From NCBI RefSeq assembly GCF_023073415.1, contig NZ_JADPJL010000081.1, positions 1-64,000 of the forward strand: a stretch of 64,000 nucleotides of DNA, read 5' to 3'. This document shows, piece after piece, positions 19,177 through 27,634 of this stretch; the first letter of the stretch is position 1; each line of letters opens with the position of its first letter. Position numbers and translations under genes: made by a program. Source of the stretch: Bradyrhizobium sp. 190 (GTDB taxonomy: Bacteria; Pseudomonadota; Alphaproteobacteria; Rhizobiales; Xanthobacteraceae). The notes beneath the pieces were generated by a model. The model ran no database searches. It had not been told where the DNA came from and saw only the letters and a program-made list of their open reading frames with translations.

Positions 19177-19752
19177 TTAATCGAGAAGCAAGCGACCGAC
19201 AGGCTCAGTGCGATCGCCTCCGCTTCTGACGACGACGATCTCGCCACTGGCCGGCGAGATGCCGGTCAGGGCTTGAATGTTCGCGCCGTGCGTCACGACG
19301 AGGAGGTTTCCGCGGGCCGTCCATTTGGCGATCAGCGCGCGGGCGCCCGAGGTCAATGTCTCTCGTTGATCGCGCAGCACCACGACATTGCCGAAGGTCG
19401 CCTCGGTTTCGACCGTCCCCAGCTTCAGCAGCTTGGCGGTGTCGATGCAGCGGCACCACGGCGAACTCAGGATTTTTTCGAACACAATCCCTTCCCGCTG
19501 GAGCCGCGATCCGATTTTCTCTGCATCCGCCCGCCCCTTTTCGCTGAGATTACGCTGCGTGGCGCAATCGTCGACGTGGAATCCGGGCGGATCGCCGAAG
19601 CCGCCCGGCGCATCGGCATGGCGCATCAGGGCGACGTGACCGCCTGCCCGCAACGCCTTCCAGGCGCTCGCCGCGTCGGCGGCGCCGGCGACCTCCGCGG
19701 TGCCGCAGAGTCCGAGAAGGAGTATGAGGATGACGAAGCGCATGCGACGCAT
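19177..19752 (-). CDS. Exported histidine phosphatase family protein
   Basis: A 191-aa protein with a signal peptide (MRRMRFVILILLLGLCGTAEVAGA) and a histidine-phosphatase core. The phosphohistidine motif is LMRHADAPG (His near residue 44) and the second catalytic His is in VVTHGANIQAL. ILSSPWCRCIDTAKLL is the typical middle segment. Exported members of this branch are often annotated as phosphoglycerate mutase-like, but the substrate is unknown. The ATG at 19752 has GGAGG seven bases upstream. It is downstream of, and nearly touching, the DUF6644 gene. Confidence 0.85.
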   Translation of the reverse strand: MRRMRFVILILLLGLCGTAEVAGAADAASAWKALRAGGHVALMRHADAPGGFGDPPGFHVDDCATQRNLSEKGRADAEKIGSRLQREGIVFEKILSSPWCRCIDTAKLLKLGTVETEATFGNVVVLRDQRETLTSGARALIAKWTARGNLLVVTHGANIQALTGISPASGEIVVVRSGGDRTEPVGRLLLD

Positions 19753-19763
19753 GGCAGCCTCCA

Positions 19764-20252
19764 TCAGAAATACGCAATCAGGCGACCGGCGCAGATGGCG
19801 CAAAGCCACAGCACGAGCGAGATCAGCGCGGTGGCTTTGGCTCCGCCGGGCGCTTCGTCATGCCAGCTTTTAACATGACGCCATGGGCCGGCATGCGCGA
19901 TCACGACGTTGACCAGTGCCGCCCCAATCAGCAGCAGCTTGCTCTGGAACGCCGGGTTTTTCACGACATGCGACGCATCGGCGCTGAACAGTAGAAATCC
20001 CATGCAGATCGCGAGCACAAAGCCCGCGCGCGACAACGGCAACAACAATTGCGCCATCGGCTGGATTGCAATCGCCCGCCCCAGTCCGAGCAGCCGCAAA
20101 TCGAGCGCCAGGATCGACCCGACCAGCACCACGAAGCCGATGATGTGCAGAATCTCGACCGCGGGATAAAGCGAAGGTGAGCTGCGCATCGCATGACCCA
20201 GCGCGCTTTCCTGCAAGGTCAGGAAAATCGATGGGGCTGCCTGATGCTCCAC
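19764..20252 (-). CDS. DUF6644-type inner-membrane protein
   Basis: A 162-aa protein with four likely membrane helices: VEILHIIGFVVLVGSILAL, LLPLSRAGFVLAICMGFLLF, LLLIGAALVNVVIAHAG and ALISLVLWLCAICAGRLIAY. The pattern ILHIIGFVVLVGSILALDLR is characteristic of this family of unknown function. The start is GTG at 20252, six bases after the DUF6152 gene. The two domains of unknown function are commonly neighbours, which suggests a shared envelope role, inferred only from proximity. Confidence 0.75.
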   Translation of the reverse strand: MEHQAAPSIFLTLQESALGHAMRSSPSLYPAVEILHIIGFVVLVGSILALDLRLLGLGRAIAIQPMAQLLLPLSRAGFVLAICMGFLLFSADASHVVKNPAFQSKLLLIGAALVNVVIAHAGPWRHVKSWHDEAPGGAKATALISLVLWLCAICAGRLIAYF

Positions 20253-20258
20253 GCCGTC

Positions 20259-20615
20259 CTACCGCAATTCGATGCGCTTGCCTTCGAGCACGATGTACTC
20301 GATGCGCGCCTCGTCCGGCTTGCTGGTATGGGGATAGCCGAACACCGTGCAGGTCTTGCCGGGCGCGATCAGGTCTGCGGTTGCGCCCCTCGCCAGCATG
20401 CGCGACGGCGGCGCCAGGACGAAGTGCCAGTGCTTGCCCTCGACCTCCATCTCGATCTCGCAGTGCGGATTCTCGAAGGTCGATTTCAGGATCTTGCCGG
20501 TGATGGTGAACGACTTCGACGTATTGTATCCGCCCCAGCCGTGATGGGCGATGGCTGAGGCCGGTGCGAGAGCAACCGCAAGCGACAGGAACACGCGACG
20601 GGTAATTGAGGTCAT
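20259..20615 (-). CDS. DUF6152-type exported protein
   Basis: A 118-aa secreted protein. A signal peptide (TSITRRVFLSLAVALAPASAIA) precedes a mature start HHGWGGYNTSK, the conserved histidine-glycine-tryptophan opening of this family. The rest is a small beta-rich domain with FENPHCEIEMEVEGKHWHF, which could bind a metal through His and Cys. The ATG at 20615 follows GGAGG. It is the first gene of a three-gene set with the DUF6644 protein and the phosphatase. Confidence 0.8.
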   Translation of the reverse strand: MTSITRRVFLSLAVALAPASAIAHHGWGGYNTSKSFTITGKILKSTFENPHCEIEMEVEGKHWHFVLAPPSRMLARGATADLIAPGKTCTVFGYPHTSKPDEARIEYIVLEGKRIELR

Positions 20616-20732
20616 GGCGAGCCTCCGTCGATCGGATCAGCAAATCTATGACGGAGCGCGCGAGCCAGCAAGGCTCCCCTCGGGAGCGCCGCCCTAGCGC
20701 CGGCCAAGCCGCGGCCGCAAACGGCCTTTCCG

Positions 20733-20954
20733 CTAAAGCCCCGTATACCCGGCCTTCACCGGATCGTTGCTGCCGTCGAGCTGACGCAAATATGTCAGCC
20801 CGCACACCGTCAGCCGGTGCGGATCCTTCTCGCCTGCCTCGACCAGCGTGGTGAGATATTCCGTCACCTTGGCGCGCGCCTCCTCGCTGGCAGCCGTGCT
20901 GCGGTTCACAAGCAGGTCATAGGTATGCATGATGCGGTCGATCGCGGCTTCCAT
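20733..20954 (-). CDS. 73-aa conserved hypothetical protein
   Basis: The ATG at 20954 has AGGAG seven bases upstream. The product is helical and charged, with no membrane segment: MEAAIDRIMHTYDLLVNRS, then ARAKVTEYLTTLVEAGEKD and the tail DGSNDPVKAGYTGL. The clean start site and balanced composition support a real gene. It is 36 bases from the next small gene in the same direction. No family recognised. Confidence 0.6.
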   Translation of the reverse strand: MEAAIDRIMHTYDLLVNRSTAASEEARAKVTEYLTTLVEAGEKDPHRLTVCGLTYLRQLDGSNDPVKAGYTGL

Positions 20955-20990
20955 GGATTTCTCCTGAGTTGCGTGATGCGGGTGATGCAG

Positions 20991-21215
20991 TCAGGCCGGT
21001 AGGCGCGCTTCGAATTCAAAAATCGCCTTGTTCGCAAGCCTGAGCCTGTTGAATTCGCCGCGCTGAAACATCTTCACGATGATTTCGAGCAGCCGATCGT
21101 CGGTGACGAGGCTGTCGGCAATGGCGCCGGTCTTGCGCAAGTAGTTCGACGCGATGGCATAGGCATCACCCACCACCTCGAAGTTCATGATCTGAATTCC
21201 GCGCTCGACCTGCAT
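20991..21215 (-). CDS. 74-aa conserved hypothetical protein
   Basis: Starts at ATG 21215 just after AGGTGAGG; a second possible start is at 21188. The product is mostly helical (DAYAIASNYLRKTGAIADS, DDRLLEIIVKMFQRGEFNRLRLANKAI), soluble, with no known motif. It lies between the ABC transporter ATPase gene (122 bases upstream) and the 73-aa gene, all in the same direction, so the two may form a small operon. Function unknown. Confidence 0.6.
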   Translation of the reverse strand: MQVERGIQIMNFEVVGDAYAIASNYLRKTGAIADSLVTDDRLLEIIVKMFQRGEFNRLRLANKAIFEFEARLPA

Positions 21216-21337
21216 GCCTCACCTGTTCCGTGACAGGGCTGATAATTCGCAGAAGCGAAGATGGTTCCATGCCAGGGGAACCCGGTCTCGGGAAATCCGG
21301 TCGTGCTGGCAACAAAAGCAGGCGTTTCGGCCTGATT

Positions 21338-22435
21338 TCACCCCGAAATCGGCAGCTCGGTTTCGGGATCGAAGAAATGCAGGCGGCCAGCCTGCGCCGA
21401 CAGGCGGACTTGATCGCCGCGCGCAATCGCAGTTTCCGCCGGCACGCGGGCGGCGGTGACGCTGGCGCCGCCCACCCTCGTCTCCAGCAAAATTTCGGAG
21501 CCGAGCTGTTCGACGACCTCGACGCGGGCATCGAAACCACGGCCCGGGGCGCCCTCGCCGAGCACGAGGTGCTCCGGCCGTACGCCCAGGATCACGCGGC
21601 GGCCGCCGTGGGCCGCAAGCGCCGACGCGTCTGCAGGCCCGACCGTGAGCCGCAGGCCTTCTGCCTCGACTGCCGTCACACCCGCTGCACTGCGTACGCT
21701 GACGTCGATGAAATTCATCGCCGGTGCACCGATAAAGCCCGCGACGAACTTGTTGGCGGGCTTGCCGTAGACTTGCAGCGGCGTGCCGATCTGCTGAACC
21801 CGGCCGTCGCGCATGATCACGACGCGGTCGCCGAGCGTCATGGCCTCGACCTGGTCGTGGGTCACGAACACCGACGTGGTCGGAATCGCCGCATGCAGAC
21901 GCTTGATCTCGATACGCATCTGCGCGCGCAGCTTGGCATCCAGGTTCGACAGCGGCTCGTCGAACAAGAACACCTGCGGATTGCGCACGATGCAGCGGCC
22001 GAGCGCGACGCGCTGCTGCTGGCCGCCGGACAATTGTTTCGGCTTGCGCTGCAACAGTTCGTGCAGCCCGAGCATGCCGGCGGCGCGGTCGATCGCCGCC
22101 TTGATCTCGGCCTCCGCCGTTTTCTTGTTGCGCAGGCCGAAGGCCAAATTGTCGTAGACGCTCATATGCTGGTAGAGCGCGTAGTTCTGGAACACCATCG
22201 CGATGTCGCGGTCGCGCGGCGGCAGATTGTTCACCAGCCGGTCGCCGATGCGGATGTCGCCGCTGGTGATGTCCTCCAGCCCCGCAATCATGCGCAGCGT
22301 CGTCGACTTGCCGCAGCCGGACGGGCCGACCAGCGCCACGAACTCCTTGTCGGCGATTTCGAGATCGACGTCCTTTACGGCGTGGAACAGCGAGCCATAA
22401 TGCTTGTTGAGCTTGCTGAGTGAAATTGCTGCCAT
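21338..22435 (-). CDS. ABC transporter ATP-binding protein, MalK/UgpC type
   Basis: The energising subunit of a sugar-type importer (365 aa). Walker A is GPSGCGKST (residues 37-45), the signature is LSGGQQQR and Walker B is VFLFDEPLSNLD, followed by the switch histidine in VTHDQ. The C-terminal 130 residues form the TOBE/regulatory domain typical of MalK and UgpC. It is the last gene of the importer operon, separated from the binding-protein gene by a 12-bp hairpin that may reduce its expression. Confidence 0.95.
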   Translation of the reverse strand: MAAISLSKLNKHYGSLFHAVKDVDLEIADKEFVALVGPSGCGKSTTLRMIAGLEDITSGDIRIGDRLVNNLPPRDRDIAMVFQNYALYQHMSVYDNLAFGLRNKKTAEAEIKAAIDRAAGMLGLHELLQRKPKQLSGGQQQRVALGRCIVRNPQVFLFDEPLSNLDAKLRAQMRIEIKRLHAAIPTTSVFVTHDQVEAMTLGDRVVIMRDGRVQQIGTPLQVYGKPANKFVAGFIGAPAMNFIDVSVRSAAGVTAVEAEGLRLTVGPADASALAAHGGRRVILGVRPEHLVLGEGAPGRGFDARVEVVEQLGSEILLETRVGGASVTAARVPAETAIARGDQVRLSAQAGRLHFFDPETELPISG

Positions 22436-22466
22436 TTACCGCCGTCTCACTGAATTATCCAAAGAC

Positions 22467-22495
22467 AACCCCGCCGCGACAGGCGCGGCGGGGTT
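22467..22495 (-). terminator. Intra-operon hairpin between binding protein and ATPase genes
   Basis: A perfect 12-bp GC stem (22467-22478 with 22484-22495) and a five-base loop lie 10 bases after the binding-protein stop. The minus-strand tail is only TTGTCTTT, so termination is probably partial. Such a hairpin can also protect the 3' end of the binding-protein mRNA. Confidence 0.7.
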
Positions 22496-22505
22496 TTGAG
22501 TTCGG

Positions 22506-23792
22506 TTACTGCGCCGCCTTGCTGACCAGCGGCGCGCCCTCGGCCAGCACTCTTGCGATGTCTTCGCGCCTGCCGGTAACGGCCCTGGTGACGGTGTCGT
22601 TGAACGCTTTGTGCACAGCGGGCCATTGCGGGAAGTAGTAGGCGCCACGCACTTTATCCGGGGAGTCGAGAACCGCTTCCTTCAGCAGCTTCATGAAGGC
22701 ATCCTGCTCGGCGATCTTCGGCCAGAATGTCGTGTTGGGCGGTGGCGCGCCGGTCGCCTTGAACATTTTGGTCTGGCCTTCCTCGTCAAGCATCATCGCA
22801 TTCAGCATCTGCTTGGCGAGCTTCTTGCGCTCTTCCGGTATAGACTTCGGGATTGCCCAGCCCCAGATGTCATCCCAGCCGAACGGCTTCTTCCGGTCGG
22901 GGCCGAGCGGGAAGCGCGCGGCGGCGACCTTGCCGGCAATCTTCGACTTGTTGGGATCGTTGAACTGCCCCCACCACAGCGTGTCCGCTACCGTGAACGC
23001 GGCATCGCCGGCCATGAAGATGGCGTTGGCTTCGTTGCGGTCATACGCCGGCATGCCGCGCGGCGCGATCTTGTGGGTGTTGATCGCATCCCACCAGTAT
23101 TCGACGGTCTTCTGCATGCAGGGGTCGGTCATGCTCGATTTCCAACCGCCTTCCGCGAGCTTCTTGTTGTCACGCTCGTAGAACGGCATCAGCACGTCGC
23201 AATTGTTGCCCCACATCGACCAGAACCAACTGAACCAGGAGTGGTTCATAGACATGCCGCCGACATAGCCGAACTTCGCCTTGCCGTCGGCCTGCAGCTT
23301 CTTGCTCATGGTGACGAGTTCTTCCAGCGTCTTCGGCACTTCCTCCGGCTTGACGAGGTCGGAGCGGTAGAAGAATACGCTGAATGTCTGTCCCATCGGC
23401 ACAACGGTGTTCTGGCCCTGCGCGTTGGCGAACACGAGCGGCGCCATGCTCCACTTGGAGCCGTATTTGTTGGCTTCGACGTCGTCGGTCGGCTCCAGCA
23501 GATGCGCCCAGGTCTGACCCCAGTCGTCGTTGTGCCAGATCACGTCATACTGATCCGAGTTCGAGGTCAGCGACGCCGTCATCTTCTCGACATAGACGCC
23601 GTAGGAGTTCGGCACCTTGACGATCTTGACGCCGTTCTTGGCGCCCCAGGCCTCGAACATCGCGATCGAGGCGTCCTGGATCGGGCTCGGCTGATAGCCG
23701 ATCCTCAGCTCCTTCACCTGTGCAGTGGCACCACTGGTCGCAGCCATCAAGGCCGCGGCCGCCGCCATCAACCATCTTGCCAGTCCCTGCAT
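22506..23792 (-). CDS. ABC transporter substrate-binding protein, family 1
   Basis: A 428-aa periplasmic binding protein with a classic signal peptide (MQGLARWLMAAAAALMAATSGATA). The family-1 fold shows in the residues after the signal (KELRIGYQPSP) and in segments such as YDVIWHNDDWGQTW and the aromatic-rich NHSWFSWFWSMWGNN, which could stack against a sugar or polyol ring. Two cysteines (CDVL and DPCMQK) may form a disulfide. It is the third gene of the importer operon, after both permeases. The ligand is not determined. Confidence 0.93.
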   Translation of the reverse strand: MQGLARWLMAAAAALMAATSGATAQVKELRIGYQPSPIQDASIAMFEAWGAKNGVKIVKVPNSYGVYVEKMTASLTSNSDQYDVIWHNDDWGQTWAHLLEPTDDVEANKYGSKWSMAPLVFANAQGQNTVVPMGQTFSVFFYRSDLVKPEEVPKTLEELVTMSKKLQADGKAKFGYVGGMSMNHSWFSWFWSMWGNNCDVLMPFYERDNKKLAEGGWKSSMTDPCMQKTVEYWWDAINTHKIAPRGMPAYDRNEANAIFMAGDAAFTVADTLWWGQFNDPNKSKIAGKVAAARFPLGPDRKKPFGWDDIWGWAIPKSIPEERKKLAKQMLNAMMLDEEGQTKMFKATGAPPPNTTFWPKIAEQDAFMKLLKEAVLDSPDKVRGAYYFPQWPAVHKAFNDTVTRAVTGRREDIARVLAEGAPLVSKAAQ

Positions 23793-23853
23793 CGCCTTTC
23801 CTCCTCTTTTTGTCGTTGTGTCTTTCGTTGCCTCGGCTTGGTCTTTCCTAAAG

Positions 23854-24690
23854 TTAGATCCTCAGCCCCCTGATCACGTATTTCTGGCCGAACAGCGCGA
23901 TCAGGAAGGCGGGCAGCAGGGCCATTACGGCGGTCGCGGCCATTAGATTCCAATGCAGGCCCATTTCAGTGACAAACTGCGCCATCACGACTGTAATCAC
24001 AGGCACGCGGTTGCCGGTCAGGATCAGCGCGAACAAGAATTCATTCCAGGTGAACAGCCAGCACAGCACGGCAAGTGCGGAAATCGCCGGAAGTGCCGAA
24101 GGGATGGCGACGCGGATGAACGCGCCCCAGCGGCTGCAGCCGTCAATCATGGCGGCATATTCCATGGAGGGATCGATGCCATCGAAGAACCCCTTCATCA
24201 GCCAGGAGAAGAAGCAGATGTGGACGGCGATATGCGGCAGCAGCAGCCCGACATAGGTGTCATAGATGCCCCAGGCCTGCACCACAAAGTAGAGCGGCAG
24301 CACCCAGGAAATGTAGGGCACGCAACGGAAGATGTAGATGGTGCCGAACCACATGCGAGTCGCGGGGCCGGTAAAGCGCGACAGCATGTAACCGCTCGAT
24401 ACAGTCACCAACAGCGAAAAGACCGTCGCCAGCGTCGAGATGACAGCACTGTTGATGAAGGCCTCGATGATGCGTTCCTGGCCGAGCACCTCCTTGAAAT
24501 TGCCCAGAGTGAACTCGGTGCCGCGATGTACGTAATAGACCCCCGACTCCGGGCGCAGCGAGGTCAGGATCAGCCACAGCACCGGGAAGGCGAAAGCAAA
24601 GCAGATGGCGGCGAGGGCGAGCGCAAAGAACGTCTTGCGGCTCCAGTTCGGCAGGTCGGGAAGGAATTCGGGGTGCGTCACCATCGGCAT
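23854..24690 (-). CDS. ABC transporter permease, MalG type
   Basis: The second transmembrane subunit of the importer (278 aa, six helices). The EAA loop is EYAAMIDGCSRWGAFIRVAIP, trimmed here to its core AAMIDGCSRWGAF, near residue 185. The ATG at 24690 is five bases after the stop of the first permease gene. The C-terminus FGQKYVIRGLRI is typical of MalG-like proteins. The frame stays open far upstream, but that overlaps the other permease gene. Confidence 0.93.
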   Translation of the reverse strand: MPMVTHPEFLPDLPNWSRKTFFALALAAICFAFAFPVLWLILTSLRPESGVYYVHRGTEFTLGNFKEVLGQERIIEAFINSAVISTLATVFSLLVTVSSGYMLSRFTGPATRMWFGTIYIFRCVPYISWVLPLYFVVQAWGIYDTYVGLLLPHIAVHICFFSWLMKGFFDGIDPSMEYAAMIDGCSRWGAFIRVAIPSALPAISALAVLCWLFTWNEFLFALILTGNRVPVITVVMAQFVTEMGLHWNLMAATAVMALLPAFLIALFGQKYVIRGLRI

Positions 24691-24695
24691 GAGCG

Positions 24696-25604
24696 TCAAG
24701 CCTTCGCAATGCGGTCGACGAGACGGTACATCACCACGCCGAGCACGAGGATGATCAACCCGCCGACGATCGCCGCCGCCGAGCCGCGGCCGAGATCGAG
24801 ATTGAGGAAGGCGAGCACATAGGCATAGAGGCTGAACAACTCGGTCGAGCGGCCCGGGCCGCCGCCGGTCAGCGTCCACACGATGTCGAAGGTGCGGAAG
24901 GCATCGATGGCGCGGATCACCACGCAGACCACGATCACCGGCCGCAGCATCGGCAACGTCAGGAAACGAAATACCCGCCAGGTCGTAGTGCCGTCGATGG
25001 CAGCGGCCTCGAACGGCTCCTTCGGCAGGCTCTGCAGGCCGGCGAGCAGCAGCAGCGTGAACCATGGCGTCCACAGCCAGATGTCGGTCAGCAGGATGAT
25101 GCCGAAGGCGCTCCAGCGCTGCACCAGCCATGGCTGCCCTTCGAGGCCAATGGCTTCCAGCACCACATTGACGATGCCGAACTGGTCGTTGAAGATCCAG
25201 CGGATCATGATCGCGGCGACGACCGGGGCCACCATCAGCGGCACCAGCAGGATCGTCTGCACCAGCTTTTGTCCGCGAAATGGCCGGTTGAGCAGCAGCG
25301 CGAGCGCCAGCCCCGCCACCAGCGCCCCGGCAACGCTGAGCACCATGAACAGGAAGGTGTTCGGCAGCACCACGTAAAGGAACGCCGGATCCGATATCAC
25401 GGCGACATAGTGGTCGAAGCCGATCCAGGTCTTTTTGGGATTGTAGAGTGCCCAGTCGCGAAAGCTGGCGTTGGCGCCGATGACGATCGGCACGACCTGA
25501 AACAACAGCAGCAGCAACGCAGCCGGCGCGATCAGAAGCAGCACGAACCGCTGTTGCTCGCCGAACATGGGACGCCGCGATGCCGACAAGCCCGTTTTCC
25601 CCAT
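24696..25604 (-). CDS. ABC transporter permease, MalF/UgpA type
   Basis: The first transmembrane subunit of the importer (302 aa, six helices). The EAA loop reads EPFEAAAIDGTTTWRVFRF, near residue 200, and the cytoplasmic end is VVMYRLVDRIAKA. The N-terminus includes LLLIAPAALLLLLFQVVP, the first helix. It is the promoter-proximal gene of the operon permease-permease-binding protein-ATPase. The ribosome-binding site at ATG 25604 is not obvious. Confidence 0.93.
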   Translation of the reverse strand: MGKTGLSASRRPMFGEQQRFVLLLIAPAALLLLLFQVVPIVIGANASFRDWALYNPKKTWIGFDHYVAVISDPAFLYVVLPNTFLFMVLSVAGALVAGLALALLLNRPFRGQKLVQTILLVPLMVAPVVAAIMIRWIFNDQFGIVNVVLEAIGLEGQPWLVQRWSAFGIILLTDIWLWTPWFTLLLLAGLQSLPKEPFEAAAIDGTTTWRVFRFLTLPMLRPVIVVCVVIRAIDAFRTFDIVWTLTGGGPGRSTELFSLYAYVLAFLNLDLGRGSAAAIVGGLIILVLGVVMYRLVDRIAKA

Positions 25605-25697
25605 TTGGGCATCAAGCCGTCACGACTCTTGCGGCCGGTACGTGCGCGAAGCCTGTATTTTCAGGGAGTATGGGCGGGGCGTCGAAGGCTAGTCAAT

Positions 25698-25752
25698 CCG
25701 GATTGTGCAAGCGGTACAATCGGATCGTGCGAGAGCACAATCGGTCGTGCGA
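25698..25752. promoter_or_regulatory. Cluster of GCACAATCGG-type boxes upstream of the ABC importer operon
   Basis: Three related boxes lie 94-148 bases before the first permease start. Two are direct: ACAATCGGATCGTGCGA (25716-25732) and ACAATCGGTCGTGCGA (25737-25752), about two helical turns apart. One is inverted: CCGGATTGTGC (25698-25708). The arrangement suggests an operator, but the binding protein is unknown. Confidence 0.45.
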
Positions 25753-25804
25753 AGGCAAGCGATCGGGTAGACGCTCGTTGAAAACGTCAACTTGAGGTTA
25801 TGCA

Positions 25805-25846
25805 AAAAGCAAAACGCACCGGCCCCCGAAGACCGGGGCCGATGCG
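25805..25846 (-). terminator. Terminator downstream of ldtR
   Basis: On the minus strand a 12-bp stem with one mismatch (25846-25835 with 25826-25815) is followed by GTTTTGCTTTTT. It is a strong rho-independent terminator 160 bases after the ldtR stop. Confidence 0.8.
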
Positions 25847-25951
25847 CTTTCAGCAGGGCTTACTGCCTTGCCAGTTCATTGTCCGCTGTTGGCTGCCGGT
25901 CTTCTCGAGTGGCCGGCTTGGCCGCTAGACGGAAGAGTTTCTTGTTCTGAT

Positions 25952-25995
25952 GCGTTTTCTTTACGCGAACCGGTGTCCACTTCGCTCGAAAACGC
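25952..25995. repeat. GCGTTTTC/GAAAACGC element, copy 1
   Basis: A 44-base element with complementary 8-base ends and a conserved centre TACGCGAACCGGTGTCCAC. A second copy is at 29666-29709. Elements of this kind are dispersed in Rhizobiales intergenic DNA. Confidence 0.7.
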
Positions 25996-26005
25996 TACGT
26001 AATTC

Positions 26006-26521
26006 TCAGAGCCGATACAGGATCTGGTCGGTCCAGAACCGCTCGAGGCGGTGCAGCGACTTGTTCAGCGTCGCGAACTCCTCGTTCGAGATGCCGCCGA
26101 CCTGCTCCACCGTCTTGACGTGCTTCTGGTAGAGCGCGTCGACGATCTTGCGGATTTCCTGGCCCTGCGCGGTCAAGCGGATGCGGACCGAACGGCGATC
26201 GACGCGGGAGCGCTGATGATCGAGGAAGCCGAGCTCGACGAGCTTCTTCAGGTTATAGGAGACGTTGGAGCCGAGATAGTAACCGCGCGTGCGCAGCTCG
26301 CCCGCGGTCAGCTCCTTGTCGCCGATGTTATAGAGCAGCAATGCCTGCACCGAATTGATGTCGGCGCGGCCGCGGCGATCGAATTCGTCCTTGATGACGT
26401 CGAGCAGCCGGCGGTGAAGCCGCTCCACCAAAGTCAACGCTTCCAGATAGAGCGGCTGCACCGGAGTTTGACCGGCAGAGCGTTCAGCGGTTTCCACCGC
26501 CGTTGCAACGGCTTTGATCAT
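26006..26521 (-). CDS. ldtR: MarR-family regulator LdtR
   Basis: A 171-aa winged-helix regulator closely resembling LdtR of Liberibacter and rhizobia, where it controls L,D-transpeptidase and osmotic-stress genes. Key segments are INSVQALLLYNIGDKELTAG, then GYYLGSNVSYNLKKLVELG (recognition helix) and the wing HQRSRVDRRSVRIRLT. The ATG at 26521 follows GGGGAAG. It is monocistronic, with its own terminator. The neighbours do not include an L,D-transpeptidase gene, so its targets are elsewhere. Confidence 0.85.
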   Translation of the reverse strand: MIKAVATAVETAERSAGQTPVQPLYLEALTLVERLHRRLLDVIKDEFDRRGRADINSVQALLLYNIGDKELTAGELRTRGYYLGSNVSYNLKKLVELGFLDHQRSRVDRRSVRIRLTAQGQEIRKIVDALYQKHVKTVEQVGGISNEEFATLNKSLHRLERFWTDQILYRL

Positions 26522-26974
26522 GACACTTCCCCTGTCGTCGTTTTTCGACTTATTTCGACGAAACTTCTGTCCCGCCTGATAGCTTCAACTTAAGGGGGCG
26601 GTTTGAAGATCCGCTTAAATAAGAGAATAAAGAGATCATGAATTTAACAGAGTGAATTGTCGATTAAGCCCCATGGATCAAGGCTTTTTGCAATATTTCA
26701 TTGACGGTGAAAGCGTGATGTTCACGCTTCGTCTGCAGGCCCTGTCGCATTCGGAAACAGGTGGGCCTGAAATCGAAACGCTCGCGTAACAGGTGTGGTG
26801 GAACCCTTTACGGCCCTTAACGGTGACTGAAACGTTACCGGGAAAATTTTTGAAAATTTTAGGGGTTGGCGTCGCGGTTTCTGCACGCGGATGAATTATG
26901 GCGGGAAACTGACACGTTGCGCTTCTCTTCTCCCCGCCCTTGCGGGCCGAGGGGGCGCACCGCAGCAAGGCCCC
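26522..26974. other. Intergenic region without a supported gene
   Basis: 453 bases with lower GC than the surroundings. It must hold the ldtR promoter on one side and the 3' end of the DUF6163 transcript on the other. A perfect 8-bp stem, aagcgtga/tcacgctt (26711-26718 with 26722-26729), is the only structure I noticed. A 96-codon minus-strand frame here (26678-26968) has no protein-like features. Confidence 0.5.
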
Positions 26975-27448
26975 CTACGGCGGGCGTTCGCGCGCGGCCA
27001 TCCAGGCGAGCGCGAGATAGGCGCCGAGCATCACGGCCTCAAGCCCCACCACCGTCAGGCTGCCGCCATAGATGCCCGGAAACATCAGTTCGATCACCGC
27101 CATCGACACCACGGTGGTGAGCCACACCACCGCGCCCCAGGGCGTCGCAAGCCACAGCCCGACGGCGGCGACGAGTTCGATCACGGCGAAATAGACGGTC
27201 GCGGTCTGCCAGGCCATCGACTGGTTCTCGAATGCCTCTTCCTCGCCGCCGATGAATCCCGTGACCTGCGCCCAGTGGTACAGGCCCTTCAGGATCGAGA
27301 TAACCGCCATGATGCGCAGGAACAGCACCAGCCGCCGCGTCCAGACATTCTCGTCGGGCTCGATCCGCTCCGACGACATCGCCGCCATCGACATCGCGTT
27401 GTCTCTGGACTTGTCCCGCCCCTGATCGCGCGCCGAAGCGTCAGACAT
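26975..27448 (-). CDS. DUF6163-type membrane protein
   Basis: A 157-aa protein with a charged N-terminal 35 residues and four membrane helices (from FLRIMAVISILKGLYHWAQV to VVGLEAVMLGAYLALAWMAA). The pattern WTRRLVLFLRIMAVISILKG matches a Rhizobiales family of unknown function that I associate with hemB neighbourhoods. It is divergent from hemB, with 186 bases between the two starts. No enzyme motif is seen. Confidence 0.75.
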   Translation of the reverse strand: MSDASARDQGRDKSRDNAMSMAAMSSERIEPDENVWTRRLVLFLRIMAVISILKGLYHWAQVTGFIGGEEEAFENQSMAWQTATVYFAVIELVAAVGLWLATPWGAVVWLTTVVSMAVIELMFPGIYGGSLTVVGLEAVMLGAYLALAWMAARERPP

Positions 27449-27634
27449 GGAAGCCGACCTCGGAATCGGGGCTCAACGCGTGCTGGAATGTTCTCATGGT
27501 CCCATGTCTTGGCCCGCCGGGACGGTAAAATCAATTGCCGATGAGATGGATCAAGGCTCGGTGACGGGCGACCTTCAAGGTGCTAGAACTGGAACAAATC
27601 AAAACTGACCCGCGCCTTCAGGAGTACCCATCAC

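Noticed and set aside
26678..26968. A 96-codon minus-strand frame upstream of ldtR
   Set aside because: No ribosome-binding site, no protein-like pattern, and no match to anything I know.
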